Shown in pieces: positions 34,101 through 45,236 of a stretch of 64,000 bases of DNA. Position numbers and translations under genes: made by a program. The stretch is from Cristatella mucedo. Its lineage: Eukaryota; Bryozoa; Phylactolaemata; Cristatellidae. Every line of letters starts with the position of its first letter. The stretch's first letter is position 1. The notes under the pieces are model-generated. The model saw only the letters and a program-made list of their open reading frames with translations, was not told where the DNA came from and did not search any database. Location: the NCBI GenBank assembly GCA_009760855.2, contig WPIO01000001.1, positions 21,170,501 to 21,234,500 on the forward strand, in the 5' to 3' direction.

Positions 34101-34654
34101 GCATTGCCACTCTACCCATGAATGACTTTATATTTCCTTAATTTGAGATTTTCGGTTATATTTATATAGGTTAGTGAAACTCGTCAGAATGAACTGATGC
34201 AAGTGAGCGGAAATCGAAGCTGTGCACTGGGGGCCGGCAGCCCAAACTGTCTCATCTCTGTCAACTGCATGCCTTCTTTTCAGTAGTGAGGCCGGGCTAA
34301 TCACTTCTGTGACTTGGGATATGTTTTTTCGTCTGCCCTCATGCATTTCCAGGCGCTCAGATTTGCGGCCTTGTAAGTATTCTCAGTAATTGCCGACCGA
34401 TGTTTGGTTCCTGAGCCTCCAAAGAGCTCGTTGCCAATTTGATATATTGGACCCTTAAGAGTATCTTACTAAATTCAGTCCTCTGCTAGGATGACTATCA
34501 CCAGAAGCTAACAGCTACCCAGCACAGACGACAGACGCATGCATACCGCTGGGCCGCGAGAACTAGCTTTGGCTTAAACGCTGACGTCACCCTATTGGTC
34601 AGACCATGTGCGCTGTGCAAGTTGTGGGCTAACGGACAGGCTTTGCTTTTGTAG
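34101..34654. other. 3' end of intron 1, nothing else recognised
   Basis: Ordinary sequence ending in a short pyrimidine tract and acceptor CTTTTGTAG. Confidence 0.5.
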
Positions 34655-35624
34655 AACTGCCTCGAAATGGAGCGCTACCTGAAGGACGAGCCTCGACTCG
34701 TTTCGTACCGGAAGCTCGAAACCGATCTGGACTATCCTTGGAACCAGGCGTCGCCGTTTCCGCCACAGCCGCCGGCTGCCGAGCCCAGGGTCGAGCCTCC
34801 TCCGGCGCTGTCGTCGTGCCGTCATAGCGGCGGCACCGTCAGCGTTATCACTGCACAGCATGAGGACGACAGCAGCCTGGCCGAGTTCGCCGGGGACAGC
34901 GAGCCAGACGACGACGACACGGACGACGGCCTAGAGCCGGACACGTGCGAGCGTCTGCGGCACTTTGCCAGCCTCAATCTGAGAGATGCTGCTAGCGCAG
35001 GCCGCGGCGGCATCGACGACGACAACGACGACGGCGGCAGCGGCGCCGCCACCATCACTGCCGACGCGGCCGCCAGGGCGGCGCTAGCCGCGGCTGCGTC
35101 TCGCTGCCCGCTCGGCTACGGCACGACGAGCAGCAGCAGCAGCTGGGGCTCGCTCGGCTACCACTCGCTGCCCGAAGATTGCAGTGGCGGCGGTGCCAGC
35201 GGCGGCGGTCGCTGCACTGACTCGGATTGTGCCCCCTCGCCGGTCAGTCCGCCGCAGCCTCTGCCGGAGCTGCCCCCGAGCTGCTGCTCGGCAGCGGCGC
35301 CGGTCCAGCGCGAGAGGCGTCGCCGGCGGAGCAGGACGCCAATAGCCGTCAGTCCGCCGGAGCTCAGGCGACGCGCGGGCGCTCCAGCAGGCAGCGGAGC
35401 GTCTGCCGGCGGCAGCATGCCGCTGCCGCCGCCGCCCTCAGACGGGGGCGGCGGCGGAGGCAGCATGCTTGCAGCACCAGCCTCTCCTTCCTCGCCCGAT
35501 GATGACACGCAAGACGAGATTGGCCCCGACGGCAAGCGGCGCGTGCACCGGTGCCCGTACGGCGGCTGCAAGAAGGTTTATACAAAGAGCTCCCACCTGA
35601 AGGCTCACCTGCGCACGCACACCG
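34655..35624 (+). CDS. KLF6/7: KLF6/7 transcription factor, exon 2 (activation region and zinc finger 1)
   Basis: Encodes residues 35-357 and the first base of codon 358. It begins [13 protein letters not shown], matching TCLELERYLQxEP of vertebrate KLF6/7, directly after the acceptor CTTTTGTAG. The ATG at 34667 is therefore residue 39, an internal Met and not the start. An acidic stretch ([15 protein letters not shown]) follows, then Ala-, Gly-, Ser- and Pro-rich low complexity and [10 protein letters not shown], a possible relic of the family's PPSSPEL motif. Zinc finger 1 is C334-C339-H352-H356, with [20 protein letters not shown]. The donor ACCG|GTAAGC lies in the HTG linker after finger 1. 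Reading on from the donor gives a spurious extension to 35785. The low-complexity middle makes this protein longer (435) than human KLF6 (283) or KLF7 (302). Confidence 0.96.
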
Positions 35625-35904
35625 GTAAGCCGCCGCCGCCGTCGCCGAAGCAATGCCATATGCTGCTGCCGCCGCTGGTGCAGCCACCGCTGGTGCTGTG
35701 TAGAGATGCGTCGAATGTGGTGCGACAGCGGTGTGGTGTTAGCGCACTCGCGGGCCGTACTGATGAGACCGAGGCTGCTGTTTAGATGGCAAGGCTGGTT
35801 GTTTTGCTTACAGATTTTGCGCCTGGAGCAGCCGCTGCCGCCGATGTCAGCTTGAGATGCTTAGCATCTGTGCGTTTAGGGACAGATTGCGTGAGACAGT
35901 GAAT

Positions 35905-36082
35905 AATGATAAGAATAATAATAATAGCGAGAAGTTTCCCTGGCACCCTAGGAGAACCAAATCTCTGTCCAGTTGCTTTAAAACTTGCTGTAAGAGAAGC
36001 AACAATTCAGCATTAACCACGTGTAATATATCATGCTTACATCTGCATACAAAAGCATGCAAGCATCACTCTAAGACCAGCT
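35905..36082 (-). mobile_element. LINE A/D-type 3' fragment
   Basis: On the + strand: AATAATAATAATAG tail, GGCACCCTAGGAGAACCAAA, TCTCTGTCCAGTTGC (reverse of the stem-loop), then 3' UTR-like sequence with TAACCACGTG and CATGCTTAC. Too decayed to choose between A and D. Confidence 0.6.
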
Positions 36083-36345
36083 TCACAGCATTTAGTGGGT
36101 CCTTGTGAATCGTTCCCTGGGTGCTTCTGCATGCTGCCACTTATCATGCTGCCACTAATCAAATGTACATGTTGACCCTGTGCATGTCACCCCTAACCAT
36201 GTTGTGCTTGCTGACATTGTGCATGTTACCACTAACCATATGATCATGCTTCCTTTACAGCATATGTAAAGCGCCTAGAAAGAGATTAAGTTCTCTGGGG
36301 GTGCTATGCAAATGTATAATAATAATAGTTATTATTATTATTATT
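36083..36345 (+). mobile_element. LINE A 3' UTR and tail
   Basis: CAGCATTTAGTGGGTCC, the repeated TGCATGTCACCCCTAACCAT units of the LINE A 3' UTR, GTAAAGCGCCTAGAAAGAGA, TTCTCTGGGGGTGC, then an ATT-type tail. Its 5' end faces the 5' end of the preceding minus-strand copy. Confidence 0.9.
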
Positions 36346-37561
36346 GTCTAGCATGCAAAAGCACACAAGACGACACTCAGGGCCACTATTGTTACCAGGA
36401 CCACTGTTAAGTGACATGAACAGAATTATGCACAAGTGAGAACCCAACGCAAATGTGAACAAAATGGAAAAAGGACGAGTTCACTTTCACCACTTTCACC
36501 TTGGGATCCCCCTCCTCTCCGCCTCCCCTGCCCCGAGCCGATCAATAGGTTTGAAGGTTTGAATGCTAGAATGCGAAGCACTCTAGCCAGCAGTCGATGC
36601 AGCAACCAGTGCATCGGCTTGGATCTCCACGAGTTGCACACATATTCCACAAGCGGGAATTCGACCTTTCCTTTGCGAAAGTGCTCACGGGATCGATCAA
36701 TCTGCGCAGCTCTACTGCAGCAGTACGATCTGTCTGTGCACTGACGTTCGCATCTGCCAGTGGCCCCACGATCTGGTCCTGCATTCTCAATGTCGTCTGT
36801 CAGGTGCCCTTTATATAGTCTGGCTAGGTGCAAACTCAGGACTAGAATTTTTGTCTAGCTGTTACTCAATACTATAGGCGTTGCCTGTAGGTGGACAGAT
36901 AAGCCTCTCTCCTCGAGGCCACCCGAGAGATGACTCACCGCTGCTCAGCAGCTGGAGCTGACGGAAGCAAGTGAACCTTGCTCTTTCTAATCGCTTTTTG
37001 GCTCATCAATCACGCGACCCAGCTTTCGGCACGGCAAAGCCCGAGAGGGGCTGGGCCGCATGACTCCGGGAGGAACTGTTGGAGACGTAGCCAACGAAAC
37101 AACGAAGGGATTGCTTGGTTCCCTGGCTGCTCCTATGGCTTTGATGCGTTGGCTCAGCTGAGATGAAGCAACCGGACCCAGAGGCCGGCGACAAAGGCAG
37201 CGGCCAGCAGAAGCGCCAAGACAATGCAAAAAATGCAACGTCTGCCGCTTAGGAAAGGAAGGCTGTAGGTAGGCTTACCGGCAGGAAGGAGCCCAAGGGT
37301 TTCGAAACGATGCTGGGGCCACGTCTGAGCTGAGCTGTAGTTTTGCGATCGGGATTCGACCGCCACCCTTTCCCTCCCTTCCACGTCGGGCTGCAGGAAA
37401 GTCAGAGCTGCCCACCGGCAATCAGGCAGCGACAACTCCAGCTGCTTCCGAAGCCTGCTGCCTGCCCATTCACGGCACGAAACATTTTCGGCTCTCGAGA
37501 TAGCAGTCGTCTCGCTCGACGTCGGCTTCTGTTGCTCGGGGACGAGAGAGGAAGTTGGTCT

Positions 37562-37564
<3 letters not shown>
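36346..37564. other. No gene recognised (intron 2)
   Basis: A 135-codon minus frame (36426-36833) and overlapping + frames match nothing known. Confidence 0.4.

Positions 37565-37648
<84 letters not shown>
37565..37648. repeat. (GT)n, 84 bp
   Basis: Pure GT tract that runs straight into the left arm of the hairpin at 37648. Confidence 0.96.
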
Positions 37649-37650
<2 letters not shown>

Positions 37651-37747
37651 TGGGACAGGGCAAGGTCCCTCATCTCTCGGCCCGAAAGCTCGGGCTCCGC
37701 CCTCTGACAGCTGAGTCAAAGATGAGGGGCCTTGCCCTGTCCCACTC
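37648..37747 (+). repeat. Intronic hairpin, 28-bp arms
   Basis: Left arm 37648-37675 (GAGTGGGACAGGGCAAGG, then TCCCTCATCT) pairs with right arm 37720-37747 (AGATGAGGGG, then CCTTGCCCTGTCCCACTC). The only non-Watson-Crick position is a T opposite a G, which is a G-U wobble in RNA. The 44-nt loop contains a minor GCCCGAAAGCTCGGGC hairpin. The length and near-perfect pairing are compatible with a pre-miRNA-like or foldback element, but the sequence is not one I know. Confidence 0.85.
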
Positions 37748-39027
37748 AGACAACTTGCTCATAAGAAAGAGCTGCCTCCAAGCAATGACAGACCCGCTGG
37801 CCAGAAATGTTCCGAGTTAGCCCGGCAAGGTCAGCCGATGACTCTCGACTGCCAACGCTGGCCTGCCTTGTCAACGGATTTCGTTGGCTCGTAGCAACAG
37901 CCAGTGCCATGGCAGCCCTGCCGCCAGCCCCCCCCCACTGGACTGCTTTGGCCCACTCCCCCCCCCCCCCCCCCCGTCAGCTCTCCGCACAAGACGTGCC
38001 GATGTCAGTTGGGAGTATTCTGCCTAGTTTTCGCGTTAGGTTTTTGCGTGGCTAATACCTCATTTTGCCACTGCATTTCCCTTGCTATTTAGATTTGTTT
38101 TTCAACTACCTCGGAACAGCACACGGTGGCTAGGCTGCATAATGTTGCTTCTCGGGGCCTCCTATGGGTAACCTCGAATCTTTACTAAATCATCAGCCAA
38201 AGGTTGCGGTGATTCATGTTGACTAGATTAAAGGCTAGCACTGTCCATCAGCTTAATTTGACAAGTTGGATTTATTTTGATCTGCTCGAGACCCGGCTCA
38301 TTTCACAGTCTTCGTAGAGTGCTACGAAGGCAGCCATCCAAAAGGCAGACTTTCGAAAGTCGCACACAGAACGTCGCCGAGTGCCCGGCGATGCTTGCTT
38401 TCGTGGCCACACCCGAGGGCTGGGTATTCATTGCATAGTAACTGCTAGGACTAGTCTGCTCACCGATGCCTGTACCAGCAGTATCCTCTGCAACGGTCAA
38501 CGGGTGGCTGCTGGAGCCTGAAGCCAGTAGCTCAGCTGAAAAGCCTGAGTAATCGAATGGGGAATCCCAAAGCCTCAAGCCTCTGCTGCTGCCCACATCA
38601 GTCGGAGCCGTCAGCAAAGGGCTATCAGCAATGGACCTTCAGCTGACAAAGACTCATTTTACTACTGCTTGTTTCGTGTTGGCTAAGTAGTATTCAAAAA
38701 GTGCCGTTTTGTATGAGGTCGTGACCGGATGCAGAACTCTGGATGGCTAAGGAGTGTAGGTTTATTTATGATGACAATTTCGCGGCTAGATCCTCACAGT
38801 GCAAGCAGCCATCCTAGTTATGCTGTTTCACACCGGCCTCCGGATGGCTGGCCAGACCACTTCCATAGCACTTGACGATCCGGCTTTGCCTGCTTGAAGC
38901 TAGCCTGCTTGTATTGCCAGAAAAGTGAATGAGCATTTGGAACTCGGGTCTCGCAAGAGAGCCAGTGCGTGACAGCCAGCTCAGTGCCAGTGTTTCTTTT
39001 TTTCACGCAATGCCGTGCTATGCGCTC
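37748..39027. other. No gene recognised (intron 2)
   Basis: Contains an 18-nt C run (37958-37975) after a shorter one. No other feature seen. Confidence 0.45.
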
Positions 39028-39249
<222 letters not shown>

Positions 39250-39392
39250 TTCACGGCCGTAGTGGACGACTCGTCCTCTCAGTCGCTAGCCTCAGCAACT
39301 AAGCAGGAGGCGGCACCGGAAGCCAGCTCGCCGTGGGCAGTGAGTTTGCAGCCCCACACTCGTCACACTCACTCTGTCTGCGCCGGTTGCAG

Positions 39393-39628
39393 GGGAGAAG
39401 CCATACCGCTGCAGCTGGACCGGCTGCCACTGGCGCTTTGCCAGGTCCGACGAGCTGACACGGCACTATCGCAAGCACACGGGCTCCAAGCCGTTCGCGT
39501 GCAACTACTGCGACCGCAGCTTCTCACGCTCCGACCACCTGTCGTTGCATCTGAAGCGACACCCGGCGGCCGAGGGCTCGCCGCGAGGCGGCACTGGCAG
39601 TGGTGGCGGCAGCAGCAGCTGGATGTGA
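39393..39628 (+). CDS. KLF6/7: KLF6/7 transcription factor, exon 3 (zinc fingers 2 and 3)
   Basis: Begins with the last two bases of glycine 358, then [18 protein letters not shown]. Finger 2 is C364-C369-H382-H386 with recognition helix RSDELTR. Finger 3 is C394-C397-H410-H414 with RSDHLSL. These helices are the ones KLF/Sp proteins use to contact GC boxes and CACCC sites. Vertebrate KLF6 and KLF7 stop one residue after the last finger; this protein adds 21 residues ([10 protein letters not shown], then [11 protein letters not shown]) before TGA at 39626-39628. A larger open frame crossing the CT tract upstream is in another register and is not coding. With exons 1 and 2 the protein is 435 residues. 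A single KLF6/7 member fits an invertebrate. Confidence 0.97.
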
Positions 39629-40430
39629 TGCTGGACAGCCGGGATAGGCCAACGCCCGGTTCCAGCTTTTGCCACTGCTGCACAGGCGGTGGCGAGGCGG
39701 CAGAGTCGAGCGCTAGCGGCAGGCGGACGACGGCCGACCAGCTTGCTGCCGCCGCGATGCACGTGTCCTCCGTCGCCATCGTGATCTCTCCTCAACCCGT
39801 TGCCTACCCCACCTCAGTCGGCGTTGCAGCCAATGGGGTCTAACACATTCCTCACGTCCCGGAAGCAGAACCCTAACTGGCACATTGGACATTCACGACC
39901 GAGGGAGCTGTGCTGCCCTCTTGCACGCTCGCAGTGCTGCCCTTTAGCTCCCAGTGCTCTCGAGCCTGCAGATCGAGCGGTGGGCGGGGCAGGCTCGAGG
40001 CATTGTTTCACTCTTCGTCGCCTGCTCCTTGCGCTCTGGCGTTCGCCGGCCCCACAGCAGCAGCGCAGCTGCCGAGGCGCCCACCGGAGCCATGCAGGAG
40101 AGGATTTGCCTCTGCTCGGCTGAGAGCTCGCTTCGCTGGTGCTGTATTATCTCCGGCCGGGTGAGACGACTGTCAACGCCTGTCTGCTGCAGCTGCCAAC
40201 TGCCTCCTGCTAGAGGCACAGGTCGCTGATAAAAGCTCGGCGTGGTGTTCGCCTGGCCAGTCAGGCCCCGTGGAGCCCGGTCCGGAGCCGAGTGGCACCC
40301 ACGCCCCTATTTAATGCATTTCGGAATTTCCCACGTGCCATGCCCCTTGGCAGTCATGACGCACTGTATACATCTCGTTATTTGTAGTTATTGCTCTGTT
40401 AAGAATAAATCATACCGCCGAGATCACACC
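39629..40430 (+). other. KLF6/7 3' UTR (probable extent)
   Basis: GC-rich sequence after the stop, up to just beyond the first canonical polyadenylation signal. Frames within it (107-175 codons) resemble nothing known. The transcript could extend further; the end is inferred from the signal only. Confidence 0.55.
40404..40409 (+). terminator. Polyadenylation signal AATAAA
   Basis: Canonical AATAAA 776 nt after the stop codon, the first such hexamer downstream of exon 3 that I found. The downstream GGGCTCAGTTCGGTATG is only moderately G/T-rich. Confidence 0.6.
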
Positions 40431-41754
40431 GGGCTCAGTTCGGTATGCACTAGAAAGGAGTGCATTTCAGCAGCCGCTGGCCCGTGCTTGCTTCGGCTGT
40501 TTCTGCGGCCGGCTCGTTCTTCAATGCAGTTTTTCAAGCGATTACAGCACACTTCCGCCCTCATCCGAGATCCGAATTCGAGAATCCTATTAATCTTTTT
40601 CTGTGCACCCTTTCTTTACCTGTCTTCGAACTTGCCTACCCTTCATGTAGCCAGCCAATCTCGATGCCGGGGATTAATCGAGTCCGACACGTCATCTCAG
40701 TCAAGACTCGATCTTGTGTATGTCAAGGGAGCAATTGGCTCCCCCATGGCTCGGTTCGCTTGCGCATGAACCGTAGTGAGATCACTCAGTAGCTGAATTG
40801 CTTGAGGGCAGGCGCCCTATTCACATTGGTCACAGCTCTGTACGGTGTTTGTGCTAGCTCGAAAACCAGCCTCAAGCCGGCTCCCGGCAATTTTCTGCAA
40901 GCTCCTGGGTTCCGCACGTACAGGAACAAGTCTTTTGCTGAGCTTTCACGGTAAGATGGTGTTATGCTTATTCAGCGTCCTGCTATCGCTGAGCAACTAT
41001 CGCACACATTTCCTTTCATATTTTGTACTATTATTATTATTATTATTACTGTTATCGAACCGATTCAAGACCACATATAGTTGACCATTTTTAATGCACC
41101 GTATTTTGCAGCTGCTCAGCTATGCACAATTGGGAGCAGACTTCGTGGGAGCTGCTAGGAAGCAGACGTTTGCATTTTTTTTATAGATCGCTACTACTGC
41201 AAATATTGTACATTCAAGCAGGGCAAAATCAGCGTGTGTCCTACCTCGTTCTAAGCCAATAGGATACCCAAACATTTTTGGAGGGGGGCACAAACTTAAC
41301 CTTGAAATGCCCTTTCGCAGTCAGTTGGGAGGCTGTAGCCCTCTGACCTCACTGCTTTCTGATCTCAATGAGCACATCTATTATCGGAGCCAAATACAAT
41401 CTGATAGTGTGTACATGACCTTGCACACTGTTTGTGTATTAAGACTGTCCCTGCGAGATGAGCTATGCGAGAGCGAGGCTGAGCAATCGTGCATTTGGGT
41501 CCTCGATGATTGGGCTACTTTTGCTGGGCCGTGCACAGCAACGTCGATGTGCATGCTTGATAAACGCATTTGTCGGCAGCGGCTGCGTAAGGCTGGCGCC
41601 AGTGCTTGAAAAGGCCACTCGGTCAATGTGTTATGAGCGCTCTCGTGGGTTTTGTTGAATGCAATCAGTTTTCAAATATCTAGCTGAAAACAAATGACGG
41701 GAACCCACTTCTTCCTCACTGCATTCGCTGGGTCCGTGAGAATTGTCTTTTTCG
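40431..41754. other. No gene recognised; ATT repeat
   Basis: Contains an ATT repeat at 41028-41049. It could be extended KLF6/7 3' UTR. No other gene seen. Confidence 0.4.
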
Positions 41755-41882
41755 TGTTTAAGCACGCTGACGCTATCACGACCATATTGGCGTGCTTCCT
41801 TTGCAGCATATGCAAAGCGCCTAGAAAAATGTTAAGCTCTGGGGGTGCTGTACGGACGTCATTGTTATAAGTATTATTATTA
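41755..41882 (+). mobile_element. LINE A 3' end fragment
   Basis: GTGCTTCCTTTGCAGCATAT, GCAAAGCGCCTAGAAAAATG, TTAAGCTCTGGGGGTGC, then an ATT-rich tail. The UTR part before it is short. Confidence 0.85.
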
Positions 41883-42594
41883 AATGGACTGCCCCCTTCA
41901 AGATATGCAAAATAAAAGAGGAACCCAAACAAATATTCAACCTCGGAGTGTAGGGTTAATCAGAGTTTGCAAGCATTCGGACTGATGTACATCAGCCGCA
42001 AAGCCTGCGGCTCGTGAAGGAGCTCGCGAAAATGACTCAACAGGACCAAAAGGCCAGCTCAAAAGCAACGGTTGCAGTGTCTACAATTAGCTAGATTGTA
42101 AAAGTATTCAGGAAATTGTGTCTGCAATTGTTTTAGTTGTAAAATACAGGATTTATATTGTGTGTCAATCTAGTCTGCGGGCAATGCAGTGCTCGCTTAT
42201 GACCACTACTTCTGGCCAGATTTCTGCTTGATTTCTTCCGAACCGAAACTAATTGCATATTCCCATCGCCCTACTTGAGGGTGAATGCTCACCGATTGGT
42301 GTTACTGTGTGGCCGTTTTGGACTGGCACAGGAGACCCTGGCACAGTTTTTGCGAGAATGTTTTACTGATATCGATCATGTCGCTTTTTTGGAGCTCATT
42401 TCGACACTGCACCTGCATTCCCTGTAGCAGAGGAACCACAGCATCGCCTAATATTAGTTTATTGGCTAAGCACGCATAACACGTGCAATTGCCAATCAAC
42501 CAAACAATTCTTTCACCAGCCTCTATTTAAAGGCATTATTTGGATATCTTAAAGACAACCTCCATTCTGATAGTGTCACCCAGGATTTCGAGAA
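41883..42594. other. No gene recognised
   Basis: Nothing recognised. Confidence 0.4.
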
Positions 42595-43952
42595 GATTCC
42601 TACTAAGCAGCACTAGGCCAAAAGAACATGAGCAACTTCTGCCCGCCCAGTCTCCCTTCTACCATTCCTATCAAAGACACTCGAACAAGTCATGGCAGAC
42701 CAGCTGAACTCGTATATTAAAACTTCAAACCTTGCTAGTAAGTCTGGTTTTAGAGCTAATCACTCCACAGAGTCAGGATTGCTTCGGGTGTATAACGACC
42801 TTCTTAGGAATGCAGACGTAGGTGGAGTGTCTCTGCTTGTTTTGCTCGATCTTTCGGCAGCTTTTGATGCTATCGATCACCAAGTTCTTCTTGAGCTCCT
42901 CTCATCTTACCTGGGCATCACTGGCACTGCATTTCAATGGTTCAGGTCCTATCTCAATGGGAGACTCCAGAGTATTGATGTGAATGGACAAAGATCACCC
43001 GAGGAACCTCTGAAATATGGGACACCTCAGGAATCTGTGCTTGGTCCCATTCTTTTCGCAGTTTATACATCTTGCCGCTGTAATTGCCAAGCACAGCCTA
43101 GGCTTTCACTTTTATGCAGATGACATTCAGCTGTACCTTTGCTTTGACCCCTCCCAGCCTTCAAGCACCTCGAATTTTCTCAACTCCCTTGCTGCATGTA
43201 TTGATGACATCTGTGCATGGATGGCAGTACACTTTCTTAAATTAAATGATGACAAAACCAACTTAATAGTTATGGGCAAACAAAGTGTGATTTAGGTATT
43301 GGAAAGGCTGACGCTCAAAATCGGCTCTGCCAGCATATCTCCTGTTGAATCTGCACGAAATCGAAGTTCCGAAGTGACCTCTCGTTAGACGACCACAATC
43401 AGCTACACAATCAAGTCTGCCTACTTGCAGCTGCATAACACTGCTAAAATGTGGGCTTGTTTAGACAGGGATACCACATCTAAATTGGTCCATGCATTTG
43501 TGACATCCCGTCTTGACTTATGTAACTCACTGCGTCCTGGTCTACCGGCCTGGGCACTCAGGCGCTTACAGCTGGTGCAAAACGCTTGTCTGTCGTGAGC
43601 GTCGCAGTTGCCGTATCTCACGACTTCTCGCCGACCTGTACTGGCTCCCAGTCAAGCAACGCACAGACTTCAATGTTTTATCACTCACTTTTATGTCCCC
43701 TCATTCTTTGGCTCCAGCCTACCTATCAGATCTACTCCCTCACCAGGCCAAGCATCGTACCACCTGCTTTTCGGAATCTAACTGTTTATCTACAGCTCAT
43801 ACAAATCTCCTATCTTTTGGAGACCGTGCCTTTAGCTCTTATGCTCCCGAAGCCTGGAACTCAATCCCGGCTTGCGTCACATCCCTGATTTGTCCACATT
43901 AAAAATAAAAACGCATCTATTTATGACAGAATTTAGTGGGCCCTGTGATTCA
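42595..43952 (+). mobile_element. LINE A copy, RT part (5' portion of a split element)
   Basis: RT from the region before the palm to the C-terminus, in shifting frames. It shows MADQLNSYIKTSNLASKSGF, LSAAFDAIDHQVLLELL (first catalytic Asp), a PQESVLGPILFAVYT block where the family has PQGSVLGP, and FHFYADDIQLY (catalytic YADD, about 43110). Then come the thumb (LVHAFVTSRLDLCNS-like, about 43490) and the end SFGDRAFSSYAPEAWNSIP (about 43820). It continues into the LINE A 3' UTR (CCCTGTGATTCATCCTT), where LINE B interrupts it. Frameshifts near 43070, 43300 and 43560 make it inactive. Confidence 0.9.
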
Positions 43953-44768
43953 TCCTTTATTCGAAAATCTAGGTGTCGTTTTCGACAGCTGCCTAAATTT
44001 TAATAGTTTCATTCAGAAGACTGCTTCTACAGCTAGCCATCACGTCCGATCCCTATCTAAGATAGGGAGCTGTCTTCCATGGTGGCTTGCAAAAAATTTA
44101 ACTAGCTCCTTAAGTTCTGTCTTGGCTTGATTATTGTAATTCTTTTTTGACTGGGCTACCAAAAAATGCAACTAGGCCACTGCAAATGGCTATAATTTTT
44201 GGCTGCAAGGCTAGTTTGCAAGTCCCAGAGGTTTGACCGCGTTTCTCCTTTGCTAAAAGAGCTAGGATGACTGCCGGTTGATCAAAGGACATGGAGCAAA
44301 GTTCTTATGACGCACAAGGCCCACCACGGCTTCGTTAACTGCTGCACCAGTTTCATCCTACTCATGCCCTCAGGTCCTGTATGGACAATAAATTAGCTGT
44401 TCCGTGCCTTCGCTTCACAGACCGTTGGCGACAGAAGCTTTGGCTCTCTGCAGGTGAAACTCTTACTGTAGAACTCGCCTCCACGATTCTTATGTAACGA
44501 CAGCTACTCTCCTGCTGCCGACTCTGGCTCATCCTTTACGGTGGTCCTGAGCTGCTACTTCCAAGCCACTCACTACCTCAACTGCTCTCCTGACTCGGCT
44601 ATGCTTCTCACTTTCTCTTTGTTTCGTGAGATGGAGTCTGTTGGCTACCGAGTGCGTACCGAAAGCCGTATCGGCTGTGAGTGGGCTATACAAAACTCTC
44701 TTACTAAACACCCACATAATCTTTTGGTTTTGTGGAGTTACAGACTGAGATATCTTATATTACACTTA
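43953..44768 (+). mobile_element. LINE B copy nested inside LINE A
   Basis: Starts at NLGVVFDSCLNFNSFIQKTA, and continues through thumb pieces and the end block (TVGDRSFGSL-like at about 44420) to the LINE B 3' UTR. It ends TTTGTGGAGTTACAGACTG, then ATATCTTATATTACA. Frames are broken, unlike the 9.6-10.7 kb copy. On both sides the LINE A 3' UTR continues as it does, uninterrupted, at 59840-59880. Confidence 0.9.
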
Positions 44769-44985
44769 CGTGCTTTTTCGTGCTGACACTGTGCATGCTG
44801 CCACCAACCGTACTTGCATGCTGACCCTGTGCATACCACCTCTAACCATGTTATTCTTGTTCTTTATTGAGCATGTTACCACCAACCATTCGATCGAACT
44901 TCCTTTGCAGCAAATGTAAAGCGCCAAGAAAGAGATTGAGTGCTCTGAGGGCGCAATATCAAATAATAATAATAATGACACACTT
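44769..44985 (+). mobile_element. LINE A 3' UTR and tail (3' portion of the split element)
   Basis: Resumes with CGTGCTTTTTCGTGCTGACA, then the TGCATGCTGCCACCAACC units, GCAGCAAATGTAAAGCGCCA, AGAGATTGAGTGCTCTGAGG and an AAT tail. Confidence 0.9.
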
Positions 44986-45085
44986 GAATGTATTAATATT
45001 ATTACTATTCCTAGTACCAGTGGTGGGATATGTGCTAATTTTAGTTCGTTTGCTTAGATCAGCCGATCATCATATAAAATTGTTA

Positions 45086-45236
45086 CTCATTTGTATAGCA
45101 CCCTGAGAGAACTGAATCTCTATCTAGGGCTTCACGTGTGTCTCAGGGCTCAAGCCCATGACCTCGGTCATCTAAGGCAAGCACCTTGACCTCTGTCGTT
45201 AAAAGCGAGTCCCTTAACCCCTAGGCCAAACCATGG
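45086..45236 (-). mobile_element. SINE II copy with internal duplication
   Basis: Minus strand: GGTTTGGCCTAGGGGTTAAG head, a duplicated AGGTCAAGGTGCTTGCC segment, GAGGTCATGGGCTTGAGCCC B box, and a tail ending TTCTCTCAGGGTGCTATACA. Confidence 0.88.

Noticed and set aside
34667-35785. Single-exon 372-codon KLF protein starting at 34667 and ending at 35785
   Set aside because: The start is an internal Met after an acceptor, and the last 54 codons read through the intron 2 donor. Finger 1 alone is not a complete KLF DNA-binding domain; the rest is in exon 3.
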